From Bradyrhizobium sp. WSM1743 (lineage in GTDB: Bacteria; Pseudomonadota; Alphaproteobacteria; Rhizobiales; Xanthobacteraceae): a stretch of DNA of 64,000 nt. The stretch is from positions 1-64,000 of the forward strand of contig NZ_AXAZ01000001.1 in assembly GCF_000473065.1 (NCBI RefSeq), read 5' to 3'. The translations under genes and the position numbers were made by a program. Positions 46,050 through 55,321 of the stretch are shown here, one piece after another. Each line of letters starts with the position of its first letter. Position 1 is the stretch's first letter. The notes under the pieces were generated by a model. It was not told the DNA's origin. It searched no databases and saw only the letters and a list, made by a program, of their open reading frames with translations.

Positions 46050-46502
46050 CTAATCGCAGCGCTGCTGCGCGGGAGTTGGTGCGCCGGTGGCGACGTATTT
46101 GCCGTCCCTGATCGTGTACTCGCCGCGCTCGCTGCGATTGTAGATCGCGCGCAGGCTGCCGTCCTTCTGCAACAGCAGTCCAAATTCGCGCGCCTGGTGC
46201 AGCGCGGGGAAGTACACCATCACATCAAGCAGGCCCTCGGCGTTGACCGTGGCGGACACCACTTCGTTCTCGTCCCTGGCCTCGCCGAAATTGCGGCGGT
46301 ACATCACCCGGCCGTCTTTCCGGATTTCGTAAGTCAAAAGCGCGCCCTTGTCGCGGTCGGGCCGGGCGCCGCAGTCGACAGCCCACGAGCCGAGCAGGCC
46401 CCATTGCCCCACGGTCGAGGCCAGCGTCTCGGCGCCGGCCATGGAGGTGAACGCGACCCACAGCACCGCAGCCGCGATCCAGCGGCCAAACCAACCCATC
46501 AT
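46050..46502 (-). CDS. Secreted hypothetical protein
   Basis: A 150-residue protein. Residues 1-24 (MMGWFGRWIAAAVLWVAFTS, then MAGA) form a signal peptide. The mature part contains QWGLLGSWAVDCGARPDRDK and GEYTIRDGKYVATG, ending QQRCD; two cysteines may pair. A lone beta-rich domain with a G-x-W-x-x-DC pattern is found in a family of small periplasmic proteins in Bradyrhizobium. The start at 46502 is set by the signal peptide. It is divergent from the XRE gene. Function unknown. Confidence 0.65.
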   Translation of the reverse strand: MMGWFGRWIAAAVLWVAFTSMAGAETLASTVGQWGLLGSWAVDCGARPDRDKGALLTYEIRKDGRVMYRRNFGEARDENEVVSATVNAEGLLDVMVYFPALHQAREFGLLLQKDGSLRAIYNRSERGEYTIRDGKYVATGAPTPAQQRCD

Positions 46503-46627
46503 GTCCTGAAAAACCCCGCCTCGAAGAATTCCAAAGTGTAGCATCACGCTGGCGGCCGTTCCACGGCAGCCGCCGATCGCTCGCGAATTTGATCCGCGTC
46601 AATGAAGCAGGGCGTCTCGAGGGTAAG

Positions 46628-46933
46628 ATGGCATTCCCGAAGGCGAACGTGAATAGACCAATGCTGAATCAAGTCATGGATTTTGCGGACGAGGTGCTGC
46701 CGGGGAGCTGTGCCGTACCGCCTTATTCCGAGGCCGCGTTTCTGACCGAGCTGGGCGATCGCTTACGGTCCTCGCGCATGCGCTGCGACCTGTCGCGCCG
46801 GGAACTGGCCCGCCGCTCCGGGATCTCCGAGCGCTACATCGCCCAGATCGAGGCCGGCAAGGGCAACGTCTCGATCGCCCTGTTGCTGCGGCTGGCCTCC
46901 GCGATCCACAGCAGCCAGCCCCAGGCGGCCTGA
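46628..46933 (+). CDS. XRE-type helix-turn-helix regulator
   Basis: A 101-residue protein with a Cro/CI-type helix-turn-helix at about 40-95: LGDRLRSSRMRCDLSRRELA, RRSGISERYIAQIEAGKGNV, then SIALLLRLASAI. The ISERYIAQIEAGKGNVS segment is like that of BoxR/BzdR regulators, where a shikimate-kinase-like sensor domain follows; here the protein ends right after the DNA-binding part. The ATG at 46628 has GAGGG upstream and is preferred to a TTG at 46589. It converges with the aminotransferase gene, two bases apart. Target unknown. Confidence 0.8.
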   Translation: MAFPKANVNRPMLNQVMDFADEVLPGSCAVPPYSEAAFLTELGDRLRSSRMRCDLSRRELARRSGISERYIAQIEAGKGNVSIALLLRLASAIHSSQPQAA

Positions 46934-46935
46934 TA

Positions 46936-48168
46936 TCAGGCTCGCTTCTCCACATTGGCGCTGCGGGCGGGCACGCCGAACTCCTTGCGGCAGACCTCGG
47001 CCAGCACGGCGACGCCATCGCGGATCTGCTGATGCGTCGGACTTGCAAAGCACAGCCGCAGCCGCGAGCTGGAATGATCCTTGCTGGTCGACCATTCCGG
47101 CCCCGGATTGATCGAGACGCCCGCCGCGAGCGCGGCCTGATACAGCTTCAGCGTATCGACCTGGTCGGGCAGCTTCACCCACAGGAAGATGCCGCCCTTC
47201 GGCTCCTCGAATTCGGCGGCCGTCCCGAACTGCTCGTTGAGCGCTTCCATCAGCGTGTCGAGCTTGGTGCGCAGCGCCTTCGTCAGCGCCGGCACATGGC
47301 TTGCGAAATGCGGCTTGCAATAGGTGGCGAGCACCATCTGCTCCAGCGCACCGGAGCCCGCATCCGTCTTCAGCGCCAGCATCCGCGACATCACCTCCCA
47401 GGGCGCCACGACGAAGCCGACGCGCAGCGCCGGCGCGATCGACTTGGAGAACGAGCCGATATGGATCACCCCGCCGTTCGGGCTCATCGCGTAGATGGCG
47501 GGCGGCCGCTGCCCCGACCAGACCAGGTCGGCATAGCAATCGTCCTCGAAGATGGGCACGCCGTATTCGGCCGCGAGCCGCACCAGCTCGGTGCGGCGGC
47601 TCTCGGGCATGACGCTGCCGGTCGGGTTCTGCACCGTCGGGATGGTGTAGATGTATTTCGGCCGGATCCCGCGGCCCTTCAGGTCGGCCAGCGTGGAGGA
47701 CAGCAAGTCCATGCGCATGCCGTCCGCATCGAGCGGAATGCCGACGACATTGACGCCGAGCCGCGCCAGGCGCGTCAGGGCGCCCTGATAGCTCTCCTGC
47801 TCGAAGATCACCGTGTCGCCGCGCGTCAGCAGCGTGGCGTTGACGAGGTCGAGCGCCTGGAGCGAGCCGGAGACGATCAGGGGGTCGTCGACCGTGCAGT
47901 TGATGCCGGCATCGCGCTTGAGTTTCGTCACCAGGAATTCGCGCAAGGGAAGGTAGCCCTGCGGACCATGCGCCAGACCGTAAGTGGCGAGCGAGCGGCC
48001 CTCGCGCCGCAGCACCGTGTTGGTTGCTTCGATCAGCTCATCGAGCGGCACCTGTTCGGAATCGTTGTTGCCGCCGACGAAGCTGTATTTGGCAAGGCCC
48101 GTCCAGCGCGCAGAGGGGGCCGGCAGCCCTGCGGGAAACAGGGGCGCGAATTCGAAGCTGGACGTCAT
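46936..48168 (-). CDS. PLP-dependent aminotransferase, fold type I
   Basis: A 410-residue enzyme of the 2-aminoadipate/kynurenine aminotransferase-like group (MocR-domain type without the GntR part). SGSLQALDLVNATLL, PTVQNPTGSVMPESRR, FEDDCYADLVW and the PLP lysine in HIGSFSKSIAPALRVGFVVA are clear, with C-terminal SRLRLCFASP carrying the carboxylate-binding arginine. The ATG at 48168 is chosen where homology begins; the frame is open upstream. No pathway partner is adjacent. The amino donor is not known. Confidence 0.9.
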   Translation of the reverse strand: MTSSFEFAPLFPAGLPAPSARWTGLAKYSFVGGNNDSEQVPLDELIEATNTVLRREGRSLATYGLAHGPQGYLPLREFLVTKLKRDAGINCTVDDPLIVSGSLQALDLVNATLLTRGDTVIFEQESYQGALTRLARLGVNVVGIPLDADGMRMDLLSSTLADLKGRGIRPKYIYTIPTVQNPTGSVMPESRRTELVRLAAEYGVPIFEDDCYADLVWSGQRPPAIYAMSPNGGVIHIGSFSKSIAPALRVGFVVAPWEVMSRMLALKTDAGSGALEQMVLATYCKPHFASHVPALTKALRTKLDTLMEALNEQFGTAAEFEEPKGGIFLWVKLPDQVDTLKLYQAALAAGVSINPGPEWSTSKDHSSSRLRLCFASPTHQQIRDGVAVLAEVCRKEFGVPARSANVEKRA

Positions 48169-48253
48169 GGGAGCGTTCCTCGTTTTGTTCTTGTTGAGCG
48201 GCGGCTTTGCACCGACCGCCTTACTTCTTGCCGGCCGTCCTGGTCGGGCGGCC

Positions 48254-48781
48254 TCACTTCTTTGTGGCCGTCCTAGTCGGACGGCCCTGGCTGATGAAAG
48301 CGTAATGCGCGTTGGCGATGCCGCCAACCATCAAGGCTTCGACCACCGGCTCGGCGATATCGCCCGTGGCGGCCCAGTCGACGAGAAAATTGGCTCCGGT
48401 CCCGCCGCGCACGTCGTCGGTCGGAATGAAGATCGAGACGGTGGCGAGCGGCCTCAACGCCACCGGCGTCTTCAGATAGCTCTCGACCTGCTTGCCTGCG
48501 GTGTCGAAATAGGCGATGCGTTTGATGACCAGCGGCTGGGTCTCGGAGGCGTTGTGTATGCTGAGCGTCACCGAGAAGTCGACACGTAGCTTGCCCTGGC
48601 TCATCGCGACGCTGGAATAGGCGGGCACGTAGAAGCCGCCGGAAACGGCGAGGTCCTCCTTCGGCAGCGGGGTGAGCGAATCAGCAAAGTTTTGTTCGAT
48701 ATTGACCTTGGATTGCGCGGCGGCGGGCACGGCAAAGGCGAGGGGACTTAGCAGCATGGCTGCGATGAGCCCATTCCGCAT
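48254..48781 (-). CDS. DUF3124 periplasmic protein
   Basis: A 175-residue protein with a signal peptide (MRNGLIAAMLLSPLAFAVPA). The mature part has GGFYVPAYSSVAMSQGKLRV, LSIHNASETQPLVIKRIAYF, LRPLATVSIFIP and GGTGANFLVDWAA, which are the DUF3124 landmarks. The start at 48781 is set by the signal peptide. It is divergent from the Kef antiporter gene, 67 bases apart. Function unknown; the fold is likely beta-sandwich. Confidence 0.85.
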   Translation of the reverse strand: MRNGLIAAMLLSPLAFAVPAAAQSKVNIEQNFADSLTPLPKEDLAVSGGFYVPAYSSVAMSQGKLRVDFSVTLSIHNASETQPLVIKRIAYFDTAGKQVESYLKTPVALRPLATVSIFIPTDDVRGGTGANFLVDWAATGDIAEPVVEALMVGGIANAHYAFISQGRPTRTATKK

Positions 48782-48848
48782 GTGACGAATTGCTCGCTTG
48801 TCGCACCGCAACCCGTCTCTAGGGTGCGGCAAAACGGACCAATTTGGC

Positions 48849-50579
48849 ATGCACGAGCTCATTCGCGACATCACTCTCTCTATCCTGTTTGCCTGGATGC
48901 TGGGCCTGCTCGCCCATTTCGCCCGGCAACCGCTGATCCTGGCCTACCTTATCGCCGGCTTCTGCATAGGTCCATTCGGCGCCGGCTGGGTCCATTCGCA
49001 GGAATCGATCAGCGTCATCTCCGAGCTTGGCCTGATCTTCATGCTGTTCATGATCGGGCTGGAGATCGACCTGAAGAAGATCGTGCGGGCAGGGCGGGTG
49101 ATCCTGTTTGCGGCGGGCAGCCAGCTGCTCGGCGGCTGTCTGCTTGGGGTTCTGTTCTTCGTCGGCATCGGCCTGTCGCTCGGCGGCGGGCATTTCGATG
49201 CGGTCTATCTCTGCGTCGCCTGCGCGCTGTCGAGCACCGTCATCATCGTCAAGGTGCTCTACGAGAAACGCGAGCTCGATACGCTGCCGGGCCGCATCAC
49301 CCTCGGCATCCTGGTGCTCCAGGACATCTTCGCCATCCTGTTCCTGGCGGTGCAGCCGAGCCTGGCCAATCTGCAGGTCAGCGTCATCCTGCTCTCGATC
49401 GGCCGCGTCGCCGTGCTGGTCGCTGCCGCGCTGCTGGTGAGCCGCTACGTGCTGCCGCGCCTGTTCCACCAGATCGCGCGGCGGCCCGAGCTGATCCTGC
49501 TCGGCGCGCTCGCCTGGTGCTTCCTCGTCGCCGAGACCGCTGAGCGGCTCTCGCTGTCGCGCGAGATGGGCGCGCTGATCGCCGGCGTCTCGCTCTCGAC
49601 CTTCCCCTACGCGCTCGACGTCACCGCCAAGGTCACCACGCTCCGCGACTTCTTCATCACGCTGTTCTTCGTCGCGCTCGGCATGACCATTCCCGTGCCC
49701 GGCCTCTCGGTGATTGGCCTTGCCTTGATGATCGCGGCGTTCACGGTGGTGAGCCGCCTCGTTACCACGTTCACCCCGCTTTACCTGATGAAGCAGGGCC
49801 TACGCGCCAGCCTGTTGCCGGCGCTGAACCTTGCGCAGATCTCCGAGTTCTCGCTGGTGGTGATCCAGACCGGTGTCGCCGACCACCACATCGCAGCCGA
49901 GACGGCGAATGCGGCCTCTTTCGCCTTCGTGGTGCTGGCGGTGCTCTCCACCTTCGTGATGACCCGCAGCGACGAGATCACCCGCTGGGCGATCGGCCCG
50001 TTGAAGCGGATCGGCCTGCGCGATCTCGACCATGGCAACGGCCATGCCGAGGAGGGGCACGAGGGCGCCCATGGCGAGGCCCGCCGCATCGTCATCCTCG
50101 GTTTTTTCCGTGCGGCGAGCGCGCTGCTGGCCGAGATCGAACGGCAGACGCCGGTGCTGCTCGAGCAGATCACCGTGGTCGATTTCAACCCCAATGTGTA
50201 CCAGACCCTGCTCTCGCGCGGCTTGCACGTGATCTACGGCGACATCAGCAATGTCGACACGCTGCTCCACGCCGGCATCGGCAAGTCCGAGATGATCATC
50301 CTCAGCGTGCCGGATTCGCTGCTGAAGGGCGCCACCAACGAGAAGCTGGTCCGCCACGTCCGCGCACTCAATCCGAACGCCCTGATCGTCGCCACGGCCG
50401 ATCTCCTGGCCGACGTCGGTGCGCTCTACGAGGCCGGCGCCAGCTATGTCACCGTGACCCGGCTCAGCGACGCCCACGAGCTGTTTACGGTGATCGAAGC
50501 CGCCCAGGCCGGCCTTCTGGCCGACAAGCGCGCCGAGCTCGATCAGCGGCTCGGCGAGCGGCGCGAAGTGCTGCCCTGA
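48849..50579 (+). CDS. Kef-type cation/proton antiporter with TrkA-N domain
   Basis: A 576-residue CPA2-family transporter. About twelve membrane helices fill residues 1-390 (AYLIAGFCIGPFGAGW, LGLIFMLFMIGLEIDLKKI, SSTVIIVKVLYEKRELDTLP, GILVLQDIFAILFLA). The C-terminal part from about 415 is a TrkA-N/RCK nucleotide-binding domain (RIVILGFFRAASALLAEIE, VVDFNPNVYQTLLSRGLHVI). The first glycine loop is G-F-F-R-A in place of GxGxxG, so NAD binding may be altered. A histidine- and glutamate-rich linker (GNGHAEEGHEGAHGEA) joins the two parts. The ATG at 48849 is chosen where the first helix begins. Confidence 0.92.
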   Translation: MHELIRDITLSILFAWMLGLLAHFARQPLILAYLIAGFCIGPFGAGWVHSQESISVISELGLIFMLFMIGLEIDLKKIVRAGRVILFAAGSQLLGGCLLGVLFFVGIGLSLGGGHFDAVYLCVACALSSTVIIVKVLYEKRELDTLPGRITLGILVLQDIFAILFLAVQPSLANLQVSVILLSIGRVAVLVAAALLVSRYVLPRLFHQIARRPELILLGALAWCFLVAETAERLSLSREMGALIAGVSLSTFPYALDVTAKVTTLRDFFITLFFVALGMTIPVPGLSVIGLALMIAAFTVVSRLVTTFTPLYLMKQGLRASLLPALNLAQISEFSLVVIQTGVADHHIAAETANAASFAFVVLAVLSTFVMTRSDEITRWAIGPLKRIGLRDLDHGNGHAEEGHEGAHGEARRIVILGFFRAASALLAEIERQTPVLLEQITVVDFNPNVYQTLLSRGLHVIYGDISNVDTLLHAGIGKSEMIILSVPDSLLKGATNEKLVRHVRALNPNALIVATADLLADVGALYEAGASYVTVTRLSDAHELFTVIEAAQAGLLADKRAELDQRLGERREVLP

Positions 50580-50637
50580 CCGCGCCCGGCCGCCTTCCTT
50601 TCCGGCGGTCGGCGCCTATATCCTTGGTATCTTCGGT

Positions 50638-50666
50638 GCAAGCCTGAACCACCCTGGCAGGCTTGC
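50638..50666 (+). promoter_or_regulatory. Hairpin in the ribB leader
   Basis: GCAAGCCTG (50638-50646) and CAGGCTTGC (50658-50666) form a perfect 9-base stem with an 11-base loop, 89 bases before ribB. ATCTTCGG just upstream recalls the start of the FMN riboswitch, but the remaining conserved segments are not present. The element may regulate ribB or terminate the antiporter transcript. Confidence 0.4.
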
Positions 50667-50755
50667 CGTCCGGCATATGTGGTTGCGCTGGGAAGACTAG
50701 CGCCCCGGCTCAAGTCCGGCTAAGCCTCCCGGCCATAACCGATAGAGATTGGGAA

Positions 50756-51832
50756 ATGCCCGATAGCATTCAGGAAGTCTTGCAGGCCTTTGCCCGGGGC
50801 GAGCTCGTCGTCGTCACCGATGATGAGGATCGCGAGGGCGAGGGCGATCTGATCGTCGCTGCCTCGCTCTGCACCGCCGAGAAGATGGCGTTCATCATCC
50901 GTCATACCTCCGGCATCGTCTGCGCGCCCGTGACGACCGAGGACGCGCGCCGCCTGCGGCTCGATCCGATGGTCGCCCACAACGATTCCGCGCACACCAC
51001 CGCGTTCACGGTCTCGGTCGACTACAAGCCCGATGGCGGCACCGGCATCTCCGCCGAGGAGCGCGCCTCGTGCTGCCGCGCGCTTGCCAATCCCAATGTC
51101 GGCGCCAACGACTTCGCCCGGCCAGGCCACATCTTCCCCCTGATCGCCAAGGACGGCGGCGTGCTGCTGCGCTCCGGCCACACCGAGGCCGCCGTCGATC
51201 TCTGCAAGCTCTCCGGCCTGCCGCCGGTCGGTGTCATCAGCGAGCTGATGAACGACGACGGCAGCGTGATGAAGGGCGAGCAGGTCGCGCAGTTCGCCGC
51301 CAGGCACAAGCTCAAGCACGTCACCATCGCGGACATGATCGCCTACCGCCAGGCGCGCGAGAAGCTGATCGAGCGGGTCTCGACCTTCGTCACCGAGAGC
51401 CCGATCGGTCCCTTGCAGGGCTATGCCTACCGCTCGCCGTTCGATTCCATCGCGCACGTCGCCTTCGTCTACAACGGCGTCGGCGACGGCAAGAACGTGC
51501 TGACGCGCTTCCACAAGCCGAACATCGTCAAGGACACCTTCACCGGCCACAAGCGCATGGCGGTCGTGCTCGAGCATTTCAAGAAATCGGGCCGTGGCGT
51601 GCTGGTTTACTTGCGTGACGGCGCGGCCGGTGTCCCCGTGGCGCCACTGCCGGACGAGTCGTCGACGGAGGCTGACCGCAACCGCCAGTGGCGCGAGGTC
51701 GGCGTTGGCGCGCAGATCCTGCGCGACCTCGGCGTCACCTCGATCCGGCATCTCACCTCCTCGGTGCACGACTACAAGGGTCTGTCGGGTTTCGGCATCG
51801 AGATCGTCGCCAACGAGCAGCTCGAAACCTGA
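50756..51832 (+). CDS. ribB: 3,4-dihydroxy-2-butanone 4-phosphate synthase with degenerate RibA-like domain
   Basis: A 358-residue protein. Residues 1-205 are the RibB enzyme, which makes the four-carbon precursor of riboflavin from ribulose 5-phosphate: VVVTDDEDREGEGDLIVAA, TSGIVCAP, AHTTAFTVSVD, ARPGHIFPL and RSGHTEAAVDLCKLSGL carry the metal- and substrate-binding residues. The C-terminal 150 residues follow the GTP cyclohydrolase II layout, but the zinc cysteines and the R-x-E-G-R-G-I-G-L loop are missing (KKSGRGVLVYLRDGAAG), so only RibB activity is expected. The ATG at 50756 follows GGGAA. Confidence 0.93.
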   Translation: MPDSIQEVLQAFARGELVVVTDDEDREGEGDLIVAASLCTAEKMAFIIRHTSGIVCAPVTTEDARRLRLDPMVAHNDSAHTTAFTVSVDYKPDGGTGISAEERASCCRALANPNVGANDFARPGHIFPLIAKDGGVLLRSGHTEAAVDLCKLSGLPPVGVISELMNDDGSVMKGEQVAQFAARHKLKHVTIADMIAYRQAREKLIERVSTFVTESPIGPLQGYAYRSPFDSIAHVAFVYNGVGDGKNVLTRFHKPNIVKDTFTGHKRMAVVLEHFKKSGRGVLVYLRDGAAGVPVAPLPDESSTEADRNRQWREVGVGAQILRDLGVTSIRHLTSSVHDYKGLSGFGIEIVANEQLET

Positions 51833-51964
51833 CCACGTCGCTTCCAGGTGCGCGCCGTTGCACCGCCCCGGAACGATCGAAACCAGGATGCAATTGAACT
51901 TGTTGCCGCGGCGCTTTAATTTGTCGGGCAATTATCGACGGAACCAGACGCGAAAGGACGTTTC

Positions 51965-53179
51965 ATGAGCGTGCGCCCTCAGGCCAAGGACAAGCCGGCT
52001 GCGGCTTCTTTCCAGTGGGACGATCCGTTCCTGCTCGACGAGCAGCTCACCGAAGACGAGCGCATGGTGCGCGATACCGCCCGCGCCTACGCCCAGGACA
52101 AGCTGCTGCCGCGCGTCTCCAAGGCCTATCTCGAAGAGAAGACCGACCGCGAGATCTTCAACGAGATGGGCGAGCTCGGCCTGATCGGCATCACGCTGCC
52201 GGAGGAATACGGCTGCGCCAATGCGAGCTACGTCGCCTATGGCCTCGTCGCGCGCGAGATCGAGCGGGTCGATTCCGGCTATCGCTCGATGAACTCGGTG
52301 CAGTCCTCGCTGGTGATGTACCCGATCTACGCCTATGGCGACGAGAACCAGCGCAAGAAGTACCTGCCGAAGCTCGCCAGCGGCGAGTGGGTCGGCTGCT
52401 TCGGTCTGACGGAGCCCGACGCCGGCTCCGATCCGGCCGGCATGAAGACCCGCGCGGAGAAGGTCTCGGACGGCTATCGCCTCACCGGCAGCAAGATGTG
52501 GATCTCGAACGCGCCGATCGCCGACGTGTTCGTGGTCTGGGCCAAGTCGGCCGCGCACGACAACCAGATCCGCGGCTTCGTGCTGGAGAAGGGCATGAAG
52601 GGCCTCTCCGCCCCGAAGATCGGCGGCAAGCTCTCACTTCGCGCCTCCATCACCGGTGAGGTCGTGATGGACGGCGTCGTGGTTCCGGAAGACGCCCTGC
52701 TGCCCAACGTCTCCGGCCTCAAGGGCCCGTTCGGCTGCCTCAACCGCGCCCGTTACGGCATCTCCTGGGGTGCGTTAGGGGCCGCCGAGGACTGCATGCA
52801 CCGCGCCCGCCAGTACACGCTCGACCGCAAGCAGTTCGGCAAGCCGCTCGCCGCGACCCAGCTCGTGCAGAAGAAGCTCGCGGACATGGAAACTGAGATC
52901 GCGCTGGGCCTGCAAGCCTCGTTGCGCGTCGGCCGCCTGATGGACGAGGGCAAGTTCGCGCCCGAGATGATCTCGATCGTCAAGCGCAACAATTGCGGCA
53001 AGGCTCTCGATATCGCCCGCACCGCCCGCGACATGCACGGCGGCAACGGCATCTCGATCGAGTATCACGTGATGCGCCACGTCCATAATCTCGAGACGGT
53101 CAACACCTACGAGGGCACCCACGACGTCCACGCCCTGATCCTCGGCCGCGCCATCACGGGCATTCAGGCGTTTTTCTGA
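51965..53179 (+). CDS. gcdH: Glutaryl-CoA dehydrogenase
   Basis: A 404-residue flavoprotein of the acyl-CoA dehydrogenase family, converting glutaryl-CoA to crotonyl-CoA in lysine, tryptophan and aromatic breakdown. [16 protein letters not shown] and [18 protein letters not shown] bind flavin; [20 protein letters not shown] and the C-terminal [19 protein letters not shown] carry the catalytic glutamate in the sequence typical of the glutaryl branch. Ordinary length. GAAAGGACG is the ribosome site. It stands between ribB and the MBL gene, separated by a palindromic repeat from the latter. Confidence 0.93.
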   Translation: MSVRPQAKDKPAAASFQWDDPFLLDEQLTEDERMVRDTARAYAQDKLLPRVSKAYLEEKTDREIFNEMGELGLIGITLPEEYGCANASYVAYGLVAREIERVDSGYRSMNSVQSSLVMYPIYAYGDENQRKKYLPKLASGEWVGCFGLTEPDAGSDPAGMKTRAEKVSDGYRLTGSKMWISNAPIADVFVVWAKSAAHDNQIRGFVLEKGMKGLSAPKIGGKLSLRASITGEVVMDGVVVPEDALLPNVSGLKGPFGCLNRARYGISWGALGAAEDCMHRARQYTLDRKQFGKPLAATQLVQKKLADMETEIALGLQASLRVGRLMDEGKFAPEMISIVKRNNCGKALDIARTARDMHGGNGISIEYHVMRHVHNLETVNTYEGTHDVHALILGRAITGIQAFF

Positions 53180-53189
53180 TTTGGTTCTC

Positions 53190-53316
53190 CGTCATTCCGG
53201 GGCGATGCGAAGCATCGAACTCTGGTGCGCAATTGCGCACCTGAGAATTTCGGGCCGCATCGCTCCTGTTCATCGAGATTCCGGGTCTGGCCCTCGCGGG
53301 CCAGCCCGGAATGACG
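53190..53316. repeat. Extragenic inverted repeat (CGTCATTCCGGGG type)
   Basis: Outer ends CGTCATTCCGG and CCGGAATGACG are reverse complements. Inner hairpins include GCGATGCGAAGCATCG, TGGTGCGCAATTGCGCACC and TGGCCCTCGCGGGCCA. Related elements lie at 54266-54360 and 60859-60939. Confidence 0.85.
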
Positions 53317-53336
53317 TCAAAGAACAAAGAGAAGCC

Positions 53337-54260
53337 ATGTCCGACAATGACGACGTCCCGTTCAACCGCAATTTTCCGCTGAAAGCCGGCATCGTCGAGG
53401 AGGTCCGCCCCGGTGTGCGGCGCGTGCTCTGCAACAATCCCAGCCCGTTCACCTTCACCGGCACGGTCAGCTACATCGTCGGCAAGGGCAATGTCGCGAT
53501 CATCGATCCCGGTCCAGATGACGAGGCGCATGCGGCGGCGCTGCTCGATGCCGTGCGGGGCGAGACGGTGACGCACATCTTCGTCACCCACACCCATCGC
53601 GATCATTCGCCGAACACCGCGCGGATCAAGGTGGCGACGGGGGCCACCGTCTACGCTGAGGGCCCGCATCGCGCCTCGCGGCCGCGTTTCGAGAGCGAGA
53701 AGCACAATCCAGAGTCCGGCGCCGACCGCGATTTTGCGCCGGACGTCAACCTCGCACACGGCGACGTCGTGGAAGGCGACGGCTGGCGGCTCGAGGCCGT
53801 GGCGACGCCCGGCCACACAGCCAATCATCTGGCATTCGCCTGGCCCGAGCGAAAGTTCAATTTCGTGGGCGACCACGTGATGGGCTGGTCGACCTCGATC
53901 GTGGCGCCGCCCGACGGCTCGATGACCGACTACATGGCCTCGCTGGACCGGCTCGCGGCGCGCGAGGAGGATCTCTATTTCTCAGGCCACGGCCCCGAGA
54001 TTCCCGAGGGCCCGCGCTTTGCGCGCTTCCTGATCCGTCACCGCAAGGCGCGTGAGGCCTCGATCCTGCACCGCCTTGCCAAGGGCGAGACCGACATCCC
54101 GACCATGGTCCGCGCGATCTATATCGGCATCGATCCGAGGCTGACGACGGCCGCCGGCTACTCCGTGCTGGCGCACCTAGAAGACCTGGTCGCTCGCGGC
54201 GTGGTCGCGACCGAGGGCGATCCCGTGATCGGCGGGACGTATCGGATGGCGAACGCTTAA
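53337..54260 (+). CDS. MBL-fold metallo-hydrolase (LACTB2-like)
   Basis: A 307-residue metallo-beta-lactamase-fold protein. The metal motif VTHTHRDHSPN, GHTANHLAF and FVGDHVMGWS with later SGHGPEIPEG are intact. A C-terminal winged-helix-like part (YSVLAHLEDLVARGVVA) is typical of LACTB2-like hydrolases, which act on RNA or thioesters; the real substrate is not known. AGAGAAGCC is the weak ribosome site; the ATG at 53337 is chosen because the frame before it lies in a palindromic repeat. Confidence 0.88.
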   Translation: MSDNDDVPFNRNFPLKAGIVEEVRPGVRRVLCNNPSPFTFTGTVSYIVGKGNVAIIDPGPDDEAHAAALLDAVRGETVTHIFVTHTHRDHSPNTARIKVATGATVYAEGPHRASRPRFESEKHNPESGADRDFAPDVNLAHGDVVEGDGWRLEAVATPGHTANHLAFAWPERKFNFVGDHVMGWSTSIVAPPDGSMTDYMASLDRLAAREEDLYFSGHGPEIPEGPRFARFLIRHRKAREASILHRLAKGETDIPTMVRAIYIGIDPRLTTAAGYSVLAHLEDLVARGVVATEGDPVIGGTYRMANA

Positions 54261-54265
54261 CCTCT

Positions 54266-54360
54266 CGTCATTCCGGGGCGATGCGCAGCACCGAACCCGG
54301 AATCTCGCGCCACAATCTCGAGATCCCGGGTTCGCCGCCTTGCGGCGCCCCGGGATGACG
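54266..54360. repeat. Extragenic inverted repeat between convergent genes
   Basis: Outer ends CGTCATTCCGGGGCG and CGCCCCGGGATGACG are nearly complementary. It fills the gap between the MBL hydrolase and the DUF1499 gene and may serve as their shared terminator. Same family as 53190-53316. Confidence 0.8.
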
Positions 54361-54368
54361 CGGGCGCG

Positions 54369-55223
54369 TCACTTCTTCACCGTCTTCGCCGGCGCCTTGG
54401 GCGGCGCGACCGGCGTCTTCTTTACTGGCTTGAGCGCGTCAGCATCGGCGGCGGTGTTGAGATCGTCGATGAATTTCTTGACGCGCGCGGCGTTGCTGCC
54501 GAGATCGCTGTCGAAATTACGCGAAGCCGAACGGATATCGACGCGGGAATCATCGCCATCCGGCACGACCCTTATCGAAACGTCTTCGCGGAAACCCATG
54601 ATCGGCGTGCGCGCGACCGCTTCGATGCGGCCGATGCGGCGCGGGGGCTGCGGTGCGCGTTCATCGATCACGATCCATTTACGCTTGTGGACGAGCTGGA
54701 GCGCGATCGCATAGGCGCGGTCGACAGAAATCTCGAGCTCGACGGGCTCGATGTCGGGATGGAAGTGGCGCTGCTGCTCCGCCGAATAGAGGCCGGCGTA
54801 GACCGCGGGGTTGGTGCCTTCGCCGGTACGCAGCCGCGCCAGCGCCTCGAAGCGCGGCGGATCGATCGGGTCGGTGGTGATATCGTAAATCGACGGCAGC
54901 TTACGATATTGCAGGCCGAGATAGGCGGGATAGGCGAGGATCGCCCCGTCGATCAGGAAGGCGAGCAGGATGCGCGCCATGCCACGCGAGCCATTCTGCC
55001 AGATCGCGGCAAAGCCGGCGAGCCCGAACAAGATCGAGAGGCCGGCGATCGCGAGCCCGCCGAAGAAAGTTACAAGCGCCGGCTTCGGCTCCAGGAAATC
55101 GAAGCGGACGATGATGACCGACACCACCACCGCCACCACCGCGAACACCGCCAGATTGCGCGCCCAGCTCGCGAGGCTGGACACGGGCTCCGACTGGTAG
55201 GGAGCGGAAAACCTGCGGGCCAT
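54369..55223 (-). CDS. DUF1499 membrane protein
   Basis: A 284-residue protein. Three or four membrane helices occupy residues 20-110 (NLAVFAVVAVVVSVIIV, FFGGLAIAGLSILFGLAG, RILLAFLIDGAILAYPAYL). The rest is the DUF1499 domain: YDITTDPIDPPRFEALARLR, YAIALQLVHKRKWIVIDE, GRIEAVARTPIMGFREDVSI and RVDIRSASRNFDSDLGSNA. The end is Lys/Pro-rich. DUF1499 proteins are uncharacterised. The start at 55223 follows CGGAGG-like sequence. Confidence 0.88.
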   Translation of the reverse strand: MARRFSAPYQSEPVSSLASWARNLAVFAVVAVVVSVIIVRFDFLEPKPALVTFFGGLAIAGLSILFGLAGFAAIWQNGSRGMARILLAFLIDGAILAYPAYLGLQYRKLPSIYDITTDPIDPPRFEALARLRTGEGTNPAVYAGLYSAEQQRHFHPDIEPVELEISVDRAYAIALQLVHKRKWIVIDERAPQPPRRIGRIEAVARTPIMGFREDVSIRVVPDGDDSRVDIRSASRNFDSDLGSNAARVKKFIDDLNTAADADALKPVKKTPVAPPKAPAKTVKK

Positions 55224-55321
55224 CGGGGGAGCTCTGCCGGATGTTGAGGGCGGCGCCAGCCGATGTGGCGCGACGATGCGCCGTTGAGACCACGGCCCGG
55301 AGGCAAATTCAAGGGTCGTAC

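Noticed and set aside
50620..50670. FMN riboswitch upstream of ribB
   Set aside because: Only the ATCTTCGG start is similar. The conserved GGGCAGGGTGAAATTCCC and later segments are missing.
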